This document shows positions 22,352 through 33,691 of a DNA stretch of 64,000 bases, one piece after another; positions within the stretch are counted from its first letter, which is position 1, and each line of letters starts with the position of its first letter. The DNA comes from Circinella umbellata. Lineage: Eukaryota > Mucoromycota > Mucoromycetes > Mucorales > Lichtheimiaceae. Location: assembly GCA_025093555.1 (NCBI GenBank), contig JAIWNF010000012.1, forward strand, positions 248,001 through 312,000, written 5' to 3'. The notes beneath the pieces are model-generated. The model saw only the letters and a list, made by a program, of their open reading frames with translations, had not been told where the DNA came from and searched no databases. The translations under genes and the position numbers were made by a program.

Positions 22352-23298
22352 ATGGATGAAACGATTACTATTTCAAAAAACAAGAAAATGGACTTTACAT
22401 AGTGTGTAGAGTTTATATTTTATTTTACTGACAACAAGGATAAGAATAATGTCCGAGTACATCGATTTCTATGGAAACCGCATATAAACATAGGTATGAT
22501 TTGCTATTTTTCTTTAGCGCTTAGAAAAAAGCTCAAGTCTTTGGTAAGTCATGTTTTAAAAGTACAAGAATAATATCTCTTCTCACAAGATAAAAATCAA
22601 CGTTATCTTAACAAATTTTGTAACATAACAAAAATACTGATGATCGATAAATGAATTTATGAGTGATGTATGAAAGTGGTTATTATTAGTATTCAATAGC
22701 ATTACTTCAAATTCTCAACGATGAATAAAAAATTATTTTATTCACCTGGACGTAGCTTGAAGGATAACGGGAATGACCTTACTCATTTACTATAATTATG
22801 ACTATTTTTCAGTGAGCTTAAAAAAAGAGGACCATTCAACTAATGTACGATAGAATATACAAATGGGTCGGTGGAGCTTCATCCACTGAACCTGCAAAGT
22901 TCGATGAGAAATATTCGATACTTTTTTTTATTTTCTTAAGATATCTGTTTTGCATAAAACCATCAGAATATCAAATTCAAATAAATACTACTTGGGTTTA
23001 TAGATATTCGGCTGTCAATCCCAAACGATATATCTATTCAATGGAGAATTTAATGTCGAGACAAAATATATACGTATGGCATCATATATGTGCCCGCAGA
23101 ATAAAATATATATCAATTCGTGGAATATATATCGACTCTTTCAACAATTTTTATCGACTCAGAAATTCAATATTGAAGGGTGATGCCAACGACACTAAAT
23201 TAAAAAAACACAAAGACGTTGAAAATAAGCATTACAATTCTTTTACACGTAAGCTTTTTAATGGAAGTAAGTCATACTATAGGTATTATACTAATTGA
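22352..23298 (+). pseudogene. Degenerate gene relic of unknown family
   Basis: Two blocks on the plus strand look once-coding. The first runs from an ATG at 22352 (MDETITISKNKKMDF), meets an in-frame TAG, and continues in the same frame (FTDNKDKNNVRVHRFLWKPH, then LALRKKLKSLVSHVLKVQE) to 22575. The second is an uninterrupted frame from 22843 to 23298 whose composition (WVYRYSAVNPKRYIYS; ARRIKYISIRGIYIDSFNNF) is protein-like. Between them every frame has stops. I do not recognise the family. It could be a decayed copy of a lineage-specific gene, a gene with unrecognised introns, or chance in the case of the first block. Confidence 0.33.
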
Positions 23299-23815
23299 AC
23301 AAGCAAAAAAACAGCGTGTATCTATTTTATGACCATTTTGTTTAACTGAGACAGGTACAAGATAATAACCAATTTCTTTTTTAATTAAAGCTGTTTTATA
23401 AATACTAATGGTATTGAACAAATTATGTTGATAAAGAATAAAACATATAGAATTATTGAGCTTTGGAAGTAGAACCATGAATAACATAAGCCGAAGGAAA
23501 GGCAACTATGCAACTAATTTAAACTCATTGATTTCAATTTTTATTTCATTAGCCTTCTTTCCCCTCCCCCTTTTTTTAAAGACTTTTTTTTGGGATTTAC
23601 TAAATCACTGTTTCTTACCCTTTTTACCCTTCTCTATTGATTACCGTCAATATTTTTTCTTCATATATACAATCATTTAAAACATTAACTTGACTTTCAT
23701 TACAAATAATTTTTGTATATATATTTCCTTTTATTTTTTTAGTTGATCTATACCACCTTTTTTTTTTCTCTCTTTTATTTAACAACATTTTATACCCCTC
23801 TTCAAAAAAAAAATA
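23299..23815. other. Spacer upstream of the WG-tail kinase
   Basis: About 520 bp with a T-rich leader (23700-23810) probably acting as promoter and 5'UTR. A minus-strand frame of 77 aa (23272-23505), with segments such as KKEIGYYLVPVSVKQNG, looks protein-like but has no start context and overlaps the relic's end. I do not call it a gene. Confidence 0.4.
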
Positions 23816-26411
23816 ATGACCGATCGTTTCGAAAATAGTAACTCTTCAATTAGATCTAATTGTTCAGATCTTAGTGAACCAAGTCGTAATGTTATTATTA
23901 ATGAACGTTGGAAGGTTTTGGGCAAAATTGGTGAAGGTTCATTTGGCGAAGTATTTGAAGGTATTTAGTAACCTCTTTTTTTTTCAAGAAAAAAAAAAAC
24001 CTGTACCCTCTTTCTTGAATACATATTTATGTGTGCGTGTGTGTGTGTAACTAAACAAATGTTTTAGGCCAAGATTTAAAAAATGGTGAAATTTATGCGA
24101 TCAAACGAGAGCGAAAATCTATGCGTCATCCACAATTAAAACGCGAAAGCGAGTATTATCAACTTTTAGGTCATGGACGTAAGTTAATATTTTTAATTTC
24201 AAGATTAAAATGAGCTATTTAAGAAACTAAAAATGAATTTTCTGTCTTTTTCTTCTTCTTCTTCTTATTTTGTTAGCTGGTATACCTCAATGTCATTGGT
24301 ATGGTGAATTTGATGAATTCAATTGTATTGTACTTGATTTACTAGGTCCTAGTTTAAAAGATATCCGACAATCCATGACTCCAATGCCATTTGATATTAT
24401 CATTGAGTTAATTTGTCAAATGGTAAGAAATAATTGATTTTTTAATTTAGATTGGAAAGGAAAAAAGAATCTTGTTACTAACAAAAAAAGTGGGGGGGGG
24501 CGAAATCTAACTATCTATTAGGTCGATATTATTCAACACGTTCATTGCCAAGGTCTCGTATTTCGAGATATTAAACCTGATAACTTTTTATTTGCCAAAG
24601 AATGTAAAGTACCTGAAATCAAAATGGTGAAACTCGATCCAAACGAACAACATTATGAATATGAAATGAATAATGCACGAATGGTCTTTGATCAATGGGG
24701 TCAGGATAATATCAAATTATATATTATCGATTTTGGATTAGCTACTTTTTGGCGTGATACCGAGACAGATAAACCATTACCTGAAGGAAAACCTAAAAGA
24801 CGTAACAAGATTGGTACAGCGCGTTATGCCTCTATCAATGTTCATCGAGGTCGAATGCATGCACGAAGAGATGATCTGGAAGGGATTGCTTATATCTTAC
24901 TTGATTTGGTTCTTGGTACTTTACCATGGACTGGAATTCAAGCCAGAAATTCAGCCGCTGGATGGGATCGTATGCGTGTCATGAAAATGGATGCCTATAT
25001 GCCCGAATTATTGGATGGATATCCTGAAGGCCTAGTGAAATTTATTGATTATACCCGAAAATTAAAATTTGCAGAAGATCCTAATTATGAATTATTGAAA
25101 CAATTTTTACGAGGTTCATTACCAAATGGTAAATATTCCACACCAACACGATCACCCTTTGAAAAGGGAGCAAATGCAGAACCTCGACAACCTCATCGAC
25201 TTGCAGCCGATATGACACTTTACTTTGTAGATCAACATCAAAAAGGAGATTTAGAACTACAAGGTGGAAAACAGCAAAGTACAATGAAAAAAACGACAAT
25301 AAAAAAATCACCACTCGAAGAAAATGTATCTGATGGATCGGGAAAATCAAAGAATAATTCTTGGGGATTGGATTCGAAGAAAGTTGGATGGTACACTTAT
25401 AAACATGACGAAGAACCATGGGAACCTGAAATTGATTGGGAACAAAATGATGGTGATAAACAAGGAAATAATATATCTTGGGGTGAAGATAACCCAAATG
25501 CTTCATGGGGACCCTCGAAAGACGAACCAGTAGGGACAAAATTAGCAACGAATGAGAATAACTGGCCGAATGCAGTAATAAGAACGGATAGTGGAACAGG
25601 ATGGGATTGTATGCCATCATCTCAAGAGACTACTAAGGGTGAGTCGATGGGAAATACATATAATAAACCAGATAGATGGGGTAACGAGTCTACAAATACG
25701 ACTTCTAGTTGGACGACGATGGTAACAGCGAATACCAACATTACACCATCTAATACCTGGGGCTCAACAAATCAAACTTTTTCCCAACCCGATAATACTA
25801 CAAATAATAATAACGGATGGGGAAATGAAGCTACTGATATGAATAGTTGGGCAACAACAACCGCTGATACGACATCCAACACATGGGGATCTACCAAAAA
25901 CCCACCACAGCTGGATAACAATATCTGTAATGAGAGAAATGGATGGGGAGTAACATTGGAAGTTCAATCCACTTGGGAATCGATGCAAAAAAAACCATCA
26001 ATTCAACAACAGCCACATTCAAACAATGCAAGATCATCACTATCTAACAATAAATCATCTAACACCTGTAATATAAATCATCATAATGATAAAAAGTATA
26101 CCAAGGATATAGCTGTTGGGACGAATCAATGGAATGCATGGGCCGCAAATCATAGTGGGAAAAATCAACAGTCTGGAGTGGACTCGTCTTCATCACGACG
26201 ACGACAACAACAACAACAACCTATTTCAAGATCTGGAACTATAAATACAAATACTACTACAGAACTATCCGGGTGGAATAACCTTCATCAACAACAACAG
26301 GACGATAATAATAATGAATGGGTATCAACTTCAGGACAGGATGGTTGGACGAAAAAACAATCGAATCGACAAATTCCACATCATCGTGGTAGACGAAAAC
26401 AACATTGGTAA
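23816..26411 (+). CDS. Casein-kinase-1-like kinase with C-terminal WG/GW repeats
   Basis: Four exons (23816..23960, 24068..24178, 24277..24422, 24522..26411) give 763 aa. The kinase domain covers about residues 31-330: Gly loop GKIGEGSFGEVFEG, Lys61 in YAIKRE, catalytic Asp150 in VFRDIKPDNF (Phe where most kinases have His), DFG at Asp204, and the CK1 signature GTARYASINVHRG...RRDDLEGIAY. About 35 extra residues sit between the catalytic loop and DFG. From about 415 to 763 the chain is disordered, rich in N, S, T, D and Q, with 22 Trp, 12 next to Gly (SWG, TWG, GWG, GWD, GWN). Such WG/GW platforms bind Argonaute proteins in GW182, Tas3 and plant Pol V. That this kinase binds Argonaute is inference. 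The kinase call itself is firm. Confidence 0.92.
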
Positions 26412-27054
26412 AAAAAAAAGGATGAAGAACAAAATATATATAACTGATGTTTACGTCAAGAAAAAAAGAAAAGATTGTATATATATAAAAACAAAGAAAA
26501 ACTATATATATATTTGCATACTCTCTCTCACACACACACATACACTCTGTAGATATATTTATGTATACCCCCTTCCTTCCTCTTCAATAAAACACAATCT
26601 TTCCCTTTTGTTTTTGTTTTTTTTTTAAAGAAAAAAAAATATTACTTTATGGTTGTACAAAGACTATGAAACGAATTATCAACAACGGATAAAAATAGCA
26701 TGAATGTTGTGACCTGGTGTGGGAACATATTTGTGTACAGAAATAAGTGTCCTGATTTATTTCAATACGGCTAAAAAAAAGAATTACAATTAGAATGCCC
26801 ATAACAAAAAAAAAATACTTAATCATCTATAAACCTAAAAGCAAAACTAAAAAAAAACGATCTATCATGCGAATAACAAGACAAGAAGAAAGAAAAAGGG
26901 GGAAAATATTCTTCAGATTGTATAATCTGATCTAAGGAACACAAGTGAAAAAGTCTATTTAACAAAATCCGCAAATATGATCACCCTTTTTTTTCTCTTT
27001 CATATGATACCATGCCGAACAAAAAAAAGCCAGCAAAAATAAAAATAAAAAGAT

Positions 27055-27098
27055 TCGGTTGGACGTTTTCCCTGAGACTTGTAAGGAACTTGGTCCGA
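27055..27098. repeat. Imperfect direct repeat, copy 1
   Basis: Shares TCGGTTGGA..TTTTCCTG, GACTTGTA and TTGGTCCGA with copy 2 about 90 bp downstream. The differing centre is a T-run expansion. Confidence 0.6.
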
Positions 27099-27186
27099 CG
27101 GGACACTAAAGCTCAACATACACCGAAATTGACAATGTAAAGTAGTATATCTATATACAGAGAGATAGAGAGATAGAGAGAGAAGC

Positions 27187-27233
27187 TCGGTTGGATATTT
27201 TTCCTGGGACTTGTAGTTTTTTTTTTGGTCCGA
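27187..27233. repeat. Imperfect direct repeat, copy 2
   Basis: Second copy of the about 45-bp unit, same orientation, opening and closing with the same blocks as copy 1. No terminal inverted repeats or target duplications were noticed. Confidence 0.6.
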
Positions 27234-27659
27234 ATAATTAAATAAAAAGAAGAAAACAGGCCAATCACCATAGAGATTCATCGGTCATTAAACCACTATA
27301 ACTTTATTATTCACAAACAACAAGCGTAAATATATTTCCGTCGACCAAAAAAATAAAACATTATATTTTTATGCAATACTATACTCTTAAAAGGATTTGT
27401 TCAATGGAAAGAAAGGATTATAAGAGTATCATATTACTCGACAAATATATAATTAAATGAATGTTTGTAGAGATGATATAAATGTTACGTTTGATTCTAT
27501 GGGTAACTTACTTTTAGGTAGTATAGTAAATTATTCTCACCCTTTTTCCACAGAACCTGAATCAAATATGGAAAGGGGTGAGAAACCATTAAAAGTGTGG
27601 GGTTTTTTTCTTCTTTTTGGTTCAAAAAAGTAAAAAAGTCCGGGAAAATCCGACTTTTT

Positions 27660-27668
27660 TATATAAAA
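27660..27668 (+). promoter_or_regulatory. TATA box of glutaryl-CoA dehydrogenase
   Basis: TATATAAAA lies about 78 nt before the ATG and is followed by a T run. Spacing and sequence suit a core promoter with a short leader. Confidence 0.55.
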
Positions 27669-27737
27669 AGCTTGTCAGAAAGAAGTTTTTTTTTTTTTTT
27701 CATCTTTTATTATTATTACTTTTGTTTAATATTTATA

Positions 27738-29786
27738 ATGTTTGCTAATCGTATTGCTCGTCCTTTGTCTTCTACTGCCTTCGCTGCTAAGCGTACTATG
27801 GGTGCTCGTGCTGGAAGTACTTTTGCCAAATATAACTGGGAAGATCCCTTAAACCTTGACAAGTTGTTGACCGATGAAGAAAGAATGGTTAGGTAAAGTT
27901 TAAAACTCTAAATTTGAAATGAAGAGATGACAAAAGGAGGTTATTATAAGTTAGAACACTATATATATGTGTGTGCGCGCGCGTGTGTGTGTATTTAAAA
28001 CATATACAATGGTTTGTTAACGTAATGAATTTCTATAGAGATGCTGCTCGCGATTACTGTCAAGAAAAGCTTTTGCCTCGTGTCACTGAAGGTTACCGTA
28101 ACGAAGGTAAATAGTCTAAAATATATTTATTAAATAAAAGTTTTTTCAAATTCATAATACTTATAGAATCATATTAACATTAATTAATTAGTTTTTGACC
28201 GTGATATCATGTCTGAAATGGGTGAACTTGGTTTCCTTGGTTCTACCATCGATGGTTACGGTTGTGCTGGTGTCTCATCCGTCGCCTATGGTTTGACTGC
28301 ACGTGAAGTTGAACGGTAATTAATAAACAAAATCTAGGGAACAAAAGGCAGTACACGAGAAATGGGGGTTTTTTTTATGATAAGCTAAATAATTTAATTG
28401 TGAATAATAATAGTGTTGACTCCGGTTATCGTTCCGCTATGTCTGTCCAATCTTCATTGGTTATGCACCCCATCAATGCCTATGGTACAGATGCTATCAA
28501 AGAAAAGTTTTTGCCTAGACTTGGTAAGTGTTTAATAAATGAATGACGTGGGGGAATAATAGGACAATTATTTCTTATTTTATATATTCTAAAAAAAAAA
28601 AGAAAAAGAAGACTAATTATATTTTCTTTTATTCAATTTAATAGCCAAGGGTGAAATTGTTGGTGCTTTCGGTAAGTTAATTTAACAATCATAGTGAAAT
28701 TCATATTTGATATTGTATACATAATAATGACAATTATATATTTATTATCATTGTTACTCTATAGGTTTGACTGAACCCAACCATGGTTCTGATCCCGCTG
28801 GTATGGAAACCACTGCCAAGAAGGTCAACGGTCATTATGTTTTGAATGGTAGCAAGACTTGGATTACTAACTCTCCTATTGCTGATGTCTTTGTCATTTG
28901 GGCCAAGAACTTGGATGAAGGTGGTGCCATCCAAGGTTTCGTTTTGGAAAAGGTAAAAAAAAAAAGCAGAACACTTGGGAATAGAATTGACTATAGAGAA
29001 GAAAGAGAGCTGAGGATAACAATATTATAGAAAGATAATTGACTTTATATATCTTTTCGCTTATAATTTAATAGGGCATGAAGGGTTTGGAAGCTCCCGC
29101 TATCAAGGGTAAATTCTCTCTTCGTGCTTCCATCACTGGTATGATCATGATGGATAATGTTGAAGTTCCTGCTGAAAACTTATTACCTGCCGTTAAGGGT
29201 CTCAAGGGTCCATTCGGTTGTTTGAACAATGCTCGTTTCGGTATTGCTTGGGGTGCTCTTGGTGCCGCAGAAGCTTGTTTGGATGTTGCTCGCCAAGTAA
29301 GTATTTTTTTTTACTTTTTGACAAAGATTCGAATTATGTTACACACGCGTAGAAATGAGAATAGGCTTTTCTTTTTTGGAAGCAGCGTAACTTATATATT
29401 TTTCCTATTTTTTATTATAGTATACCCTTGACCGTAAGCAGTTCGGTAAACCTTTAGCAAGCAAGCAATTGATTCAAAAGAAGATGGCTGATGCTCATAC
29501 TGAAATTGCTCTTGGTCTTCAAGCTGCTCTTCAAGTAGGTCGTCTTAAGGATTCTGGTGAATTGGCCCCCGAAATGATCTCTATGATCAAACGTAACTCT
29601 TGTGGCAAGGCTTTGCAAATTGCTCGTGATTGTCGTGATATGTTGGGTGGTAATGGTATCAGTGATGAATACCATATTATCCGTCATGCTGCTAACTTGG
29701 AAGCCGTTAATACCTACGAAGGTACTCATGATATCCATGCTTTGATTCTTGGCAAGGCTATTACTGGTATCCCCGCTTTTGCTTAA
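27738..29786 (+). CDS. GCDH: Glutaryl-CoA dehydrogenase, mitochondrial
   Basis: Eight exons (27738..27892, 28039..28106, 28192..28315, 28414..28523, 28645..28671, 28765..28952, 29075..29296, 29421..29786) give 419 aa. This FAD acyl-CoA dehydrogenase oxidises and decarboxylates glutaryl-CoA to crotonyl-CoA in lysine and tryptophan breakdown, passing electrons to ETF. The N-terminus ([20 protein letters not shown]) is a clear mitochondrial presequence. Family marks are [17 protein letters not shown] (FAD/substrate), the [16 protein letters not shown] strand, [29 protein letters not shown] and the catalytic Glu in [15 protein letters not shown]. Length and motifs match GCDH better than short-chain dehydrogenases. 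Exon 5 is only 27 nt. GC-rich third positions in the exons suggest high expression compared with neighbours. Confidence 0.96.
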
Positions 29787-31931
29787 ATGGATTAGATTAA
29801 AAACCAATCGCAAACAAAAAAGCTCATGTATAGATATAAAAACAACACAATTTGATAACTCTATTACTATTTACCTACCAACAAAAATCCTTCCCCTTTG
29901 TAAAATAATCATCAGTCTACTTTTTCTCTCACACTCTCTCTCTTCAATACTCTTACATTAACTTTCATGAATCATTCTTTTTCTTCTTTCAATTCTTGTA
30001 AAATAAATACAAATAACGACATTTAGTTTTCTATTTTATATTACACTTAAATGTTGTGTTATTTTCTTCTAATACAATTTATTGTATATTATAATTCCTC
30101 ATTTTTGGTTAGTATGGCTATACACTATGGTTTAATAATATAATAAAGAACAGACGCAACCAATATTCACAGTAATTTCCAATAAGATCAAGATGAAAAA
30201 GTTCATTTTCAGATTATATCTCTGTTGAGGCAAAAATATTGATCGTCTAATACACTTAATATATTAATCAAAAAAAAATTGACTCTTTCAAAATGTTCTT
30301 CGTTTATGGTATAGCAAATCACGATCAAAACTGAAAACAGACATAGATAACATGTTTCGGGATTTGTAACTTAGTAATAATCCAAATCAAATAGTATTGA
30401 AATATATCATTCAAAATAATCAAGTGTCTGCTTGCAAAAAAAAAAAAAAAAGAGTGAGAAAAGGAGAGAATAATATATTCATCATCGACTGGTACTGTTT
30501 ACTTGATTATGTATAAAATTTTATGTTCGTTAATCAAAAAATTGGCAGAGATTAATATTATATATCCTATTTTCTTTTTCACAATATTTCCTCGCTATTT
30601 TTTCAATAGTATGCACTCACTTTTTTTAAATCCCCCATAATTATCTAATGTATTTATCAAAAGAGAAGTTGGAGGTGGTATTAGATTATTGCTTTTTGGT
30701 AATAACCAGCGTATTTTTCTTATTATTTAAGGACTATGTGTAGCTAATATTCGACTTTGATTTTTTTTTTTTTGGTTTTTTGTTTATAAATTGAGTAAAT
30801 GTTAAAAAAAGACAAAAGAGCCCATTTGAATAAGAGATAAATAAAGATAATTGACTGTTATACCGATCTTTACGTACGCGTTGGTATTATAAGACTATTT
30901 GTGTAATCAGCTAAAATTTTTCTGTAACTTGATCAAATTACCTAGTATATTGAGCATAGTAAAAAACAATTTGCAGAAGTGACAAAGAGTCAAGTCTTCA
31001 CTTTTTGTTGCCATGGTGATGTTCATATTATTATCACATTCCAAGAAAGAGCTGTTTTTTAATAAAAAAGTTATATCATGAATGCTCAGCACACAAATTT
31101 GCTTATGAAAGTGTATTAAATGAAAAATAAAAACTACCATCTTATTTTTTTAATAACAATGGATCAGTGGATTGTATTTGATAAAATTAATTAAATAATT
31201 TATTAAGGCTACGATTTCATGAATATTCATCGAAAATGGATAATTTACATGTTGTTTAAAAAATAGTTACGGCAATTTGAAGAATGTAATTTTATCTTGT
31301 CATTATTGCGTATCTATAACCATCATCTTACTTTTTTTTCTAAAAGTTCATAAACAATCTTGTGCCATTGAATAATAACAGCTAAAAATCCAACTGTCAT
31401 CAATGATATCCTGTCCCTTATTACGTTTGCTGTCATTCTTTTTTAGTATTCTTTGAATGTCATTTTTGACATTTAATTGTAAATAGTACATATAATAATA
31501 AGAAGGGGTGGATCTATTCCCATTGGCTTGTGAATAAAATTTCGCACTCGATAGTAAATAATAATAATGGTTTTCCCTTGAAATATTTTCTCATAATAAA
31601 AACTAAAAGGTTTCGAATCATGAATCTATAAAAACCAATCGTAAATGAGTTATTTGGCAATCTCTTTTTAAATCGTAAACAAATCTATTATTTATATTAG
31701 CAATAAACAAGTCCAAAGTTCAATGTCCTCGTAAAAAAAAAAGTAAAAAAAAAATAGTGGGATCAAAAACAGTGTTCGTCATGGTTAAGAATACCATTAA
31801 TTAATATTTTTTTCAAAAGGAAAGAAGATGCATGGTCTTATTTATTATGTGAAAATCTACATTATATTATATTTTGGTTTTCTTCACAGTGCTCACCAAT
31901 AATATAATAAATGTTGGGTAAAAATATAAAA
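29787..31931. other. Intergenic, 2.1 kb, no gene seen
   Basis: AT-rich spacer from the GCDH 3'UTR to the U6 terminator. It has A runs (30437-30451), T runs (30761-30780) and no open frame with protein-like composition or recognised motif. Confidence 0.5.
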
Positions 31932-31992
31932 AAAAAGTGGCACCGAAGTGCGATCCAACTCTGAGCGTTAGTGTCATCCTTGTGCAGGGGCC

Positions 31993-32024
<32 letters not shown>

Positions 32025-32049
32025 TAATGTGACAGAGGTACCGAAGTAC
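31932..32049 (-). ncRNA. U6 spliceosomal snRNA
   Basis: On the minus strand the conserved U6 core is intact: AAAATTGGAACGATACAGAG, then AAGATTAGCATGGCCCCTGC, then ACAAGGATGACAC. It contains the ACAGAGA box that pairs with the 5' splice site, the AGC triad, and the U4-pairing and internal stem-loop region. The 5' end forms a GTAC-TTCG-GTAC hairpin, as in other U6 RNAs. The transcript ends in a T9 tract (positions 31928-31936), the Pol III terminator. The 3' part differs from the usual single-stranded tail: a second short hairpin GCAC-TTCG-GTGC sits right before the T tract. No intron interrupts the core, unlike some fungal U6 genes. The overlapping 64-codon frame is a shadow. Confidence 0.96.
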
Positions 32050-32078
32050 ATGTCACTTTTCTATCCCTAAACGATCGA

Positions 32079-32085
32079 CTTATAA
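32079..32085 (-). promoter_or_regulatory. TATA element of the U6 gene
   Basis: TTATAAG on the minus strand lies about 30 nt upstream of the U6 5' end, the spacing used by TATA-directed Pol III promoters of U6 genes. Confidence 0.6.
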
Positions 32086-33691
32086 CCCCCTAATTTTTTA
32101 ATCTTTTGTGACTTGTGGGAATAAGTATATTAAAACCAGGAAGCTTTTTTTACTTTGTAATTTTGAAGTGTGTTGGGTAACTCCGCTCGAGTGTAATTAC
32201 GTCGCTCAGTTTGCTTTAATAATCAGATAAATCAATTATTGAGTCTTACGGCTTCTACTGTCTCTCCACCAGTGGTGAGCTCAAGATAAAAAGAGTATTC
32301 ACATATTATTTTTGTAGACCTATCCTTAGTGGTGGCAGGACGATGGCCAGAAGAGAAATTTATACTGTTTATAAACTTACACATTTTTTTTACATTATAA
32401 ATAGGAACACTGGTCGTTTTCCTATGGGAAAAAATTCCACAATCCTAACCATCCAGAAGAACATTGCTTCGAAATCCATTATTTTTTGAGCACATTTGAC
32501 ATTCGAATTTTCTTATCATACAGTAGGTAGTTTTTTTTCTTGAACTTATGTTTATGCGGAAAAATAACCCTTATGCTTATAATAGCAGAAATTACTACGG
32601 GATTTAAAACACTGAGAAATTTTCAGTGTCAGCGATTTCAAAATAATCAGTCCCAGGGATTAAATTTGCAGTGTCTCAATAATGATTCAGTGCTAAATAT
32701 GAGATATGGAGTCATTTTCAATAAATCAAACAAAAGCAAAAAGAAAACAAAAATGACTTTTTATATCAATATAATGATATTATTAGATATTATTTTTTTG
32801 TAGTTGTTTATTTCTTCAAAGTCAAATAGTAAACTACTACTAAAACTATCATAGACGATATTTACAAACAAAAATAATACGTATATTCTTCTATTTTAAC
32901 TATTATTATTATTTTCTGGTGGTTTTTTATGATGACTTCTTTTCTATGTTTTTTTTTCGCTTTTTGATGTCCTGCTAGTATTTTGGTAGATATACATTCT
33001 GATAATTGACTCCCATCGAAAGTTACCTGAGCATTCAGAATATATTAAACTTTCTGAACCTCTAAAACATCCTGGACCAATTTTCGCACACAAACGTCCA
33101 TATTTGAGCCATGGATAATGCATAATAAAAAGTAACACAAGTATAGCCAAATGGGTTATAATCTTTTTTTACTCTTCCATTGTTTAAGGTTGTATTCATT
33201 CACAGATATCAATGAGCGTAAGAATAAGCATTGAGATATGCCGATGATTCGATGCATGTACATTGATACTTTGTTCTTGATGTTTTCGGTGTTTGTTGTG
33301 GACAAACCCAAAAACCAATTAATTAGGCAAGTACATAAAAGATTCACTTTTAAAAAAGAACTTCTGTAGTCATTTAGGGGTGCATTTCAATATATAGATA
33401 TACGTATTTGCATAGAGCTAATATATATATCTATGGCATTTCTTTATTGTACGTACGTAACCGAAAGCAAGCGCATATGAGAAATAATTGTTATAAAGCT
33501 ATATCCTTCTTATGAACTTGAAAACCCCCTGCTTTTTTGACCCCATTATCAATATAGTTTAGGAAAAAGGGTTATTGTTTTTTCAGTATTTAAATTTATT
33601 AAGTAATTTTAATGGTATACAAATTTAAGATGATAATAAAAATACATATATTTAATACTGTACACAAGGTTCCAATGCGACTATGCATTTT
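32086..33691. other. Intergenic, 1.6 kb
   Basis: No confident gene. Some short frames look faintly protein-like, for example minus strand 33150-32944 (YPWLKYGRLCAKIGPGCFRG, followed by SESLIYSECS), and might be old transposon or gene debris, but no domain is recognised. A TACGTACGTA palindrome lies at 33449-33460. Confidence 0.4.

Larger units (their letters stand above)
26412..27737. other. Intergenic, with imperfect direct repeats
   Basis: About 1.3 kb. The first 200 bases look like the kinase 3'UTR (AATAAA-like site near 26585). The middle holds the repeat pair listed separately and a GAGATAGA tract. The last 100 bases contain the TATA box of the next gene. No gene is seen. Confidence 0.5.

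Noticed and set aside
25081..25620. 179-codon minus-strand frame inside the WG-tail kinase
   Set aside because: It is antisense to a well supported coding exon and forced open by the kinase codon pattern.
31862..32056. 64-codon minus-strand open frame
   Set aside because: It overlaps the U6 snRNA almost exactly, so the open frame is a by-product of the RNA gene.
32944..33347. Minus-strand frames between U6 and the MFS gene, possibly transposon debris
   Set aside because: Some stretches look protein-like, but no reverse transcriptase, integrase or transposase motif, terminal repeat or target duplication could be seen.
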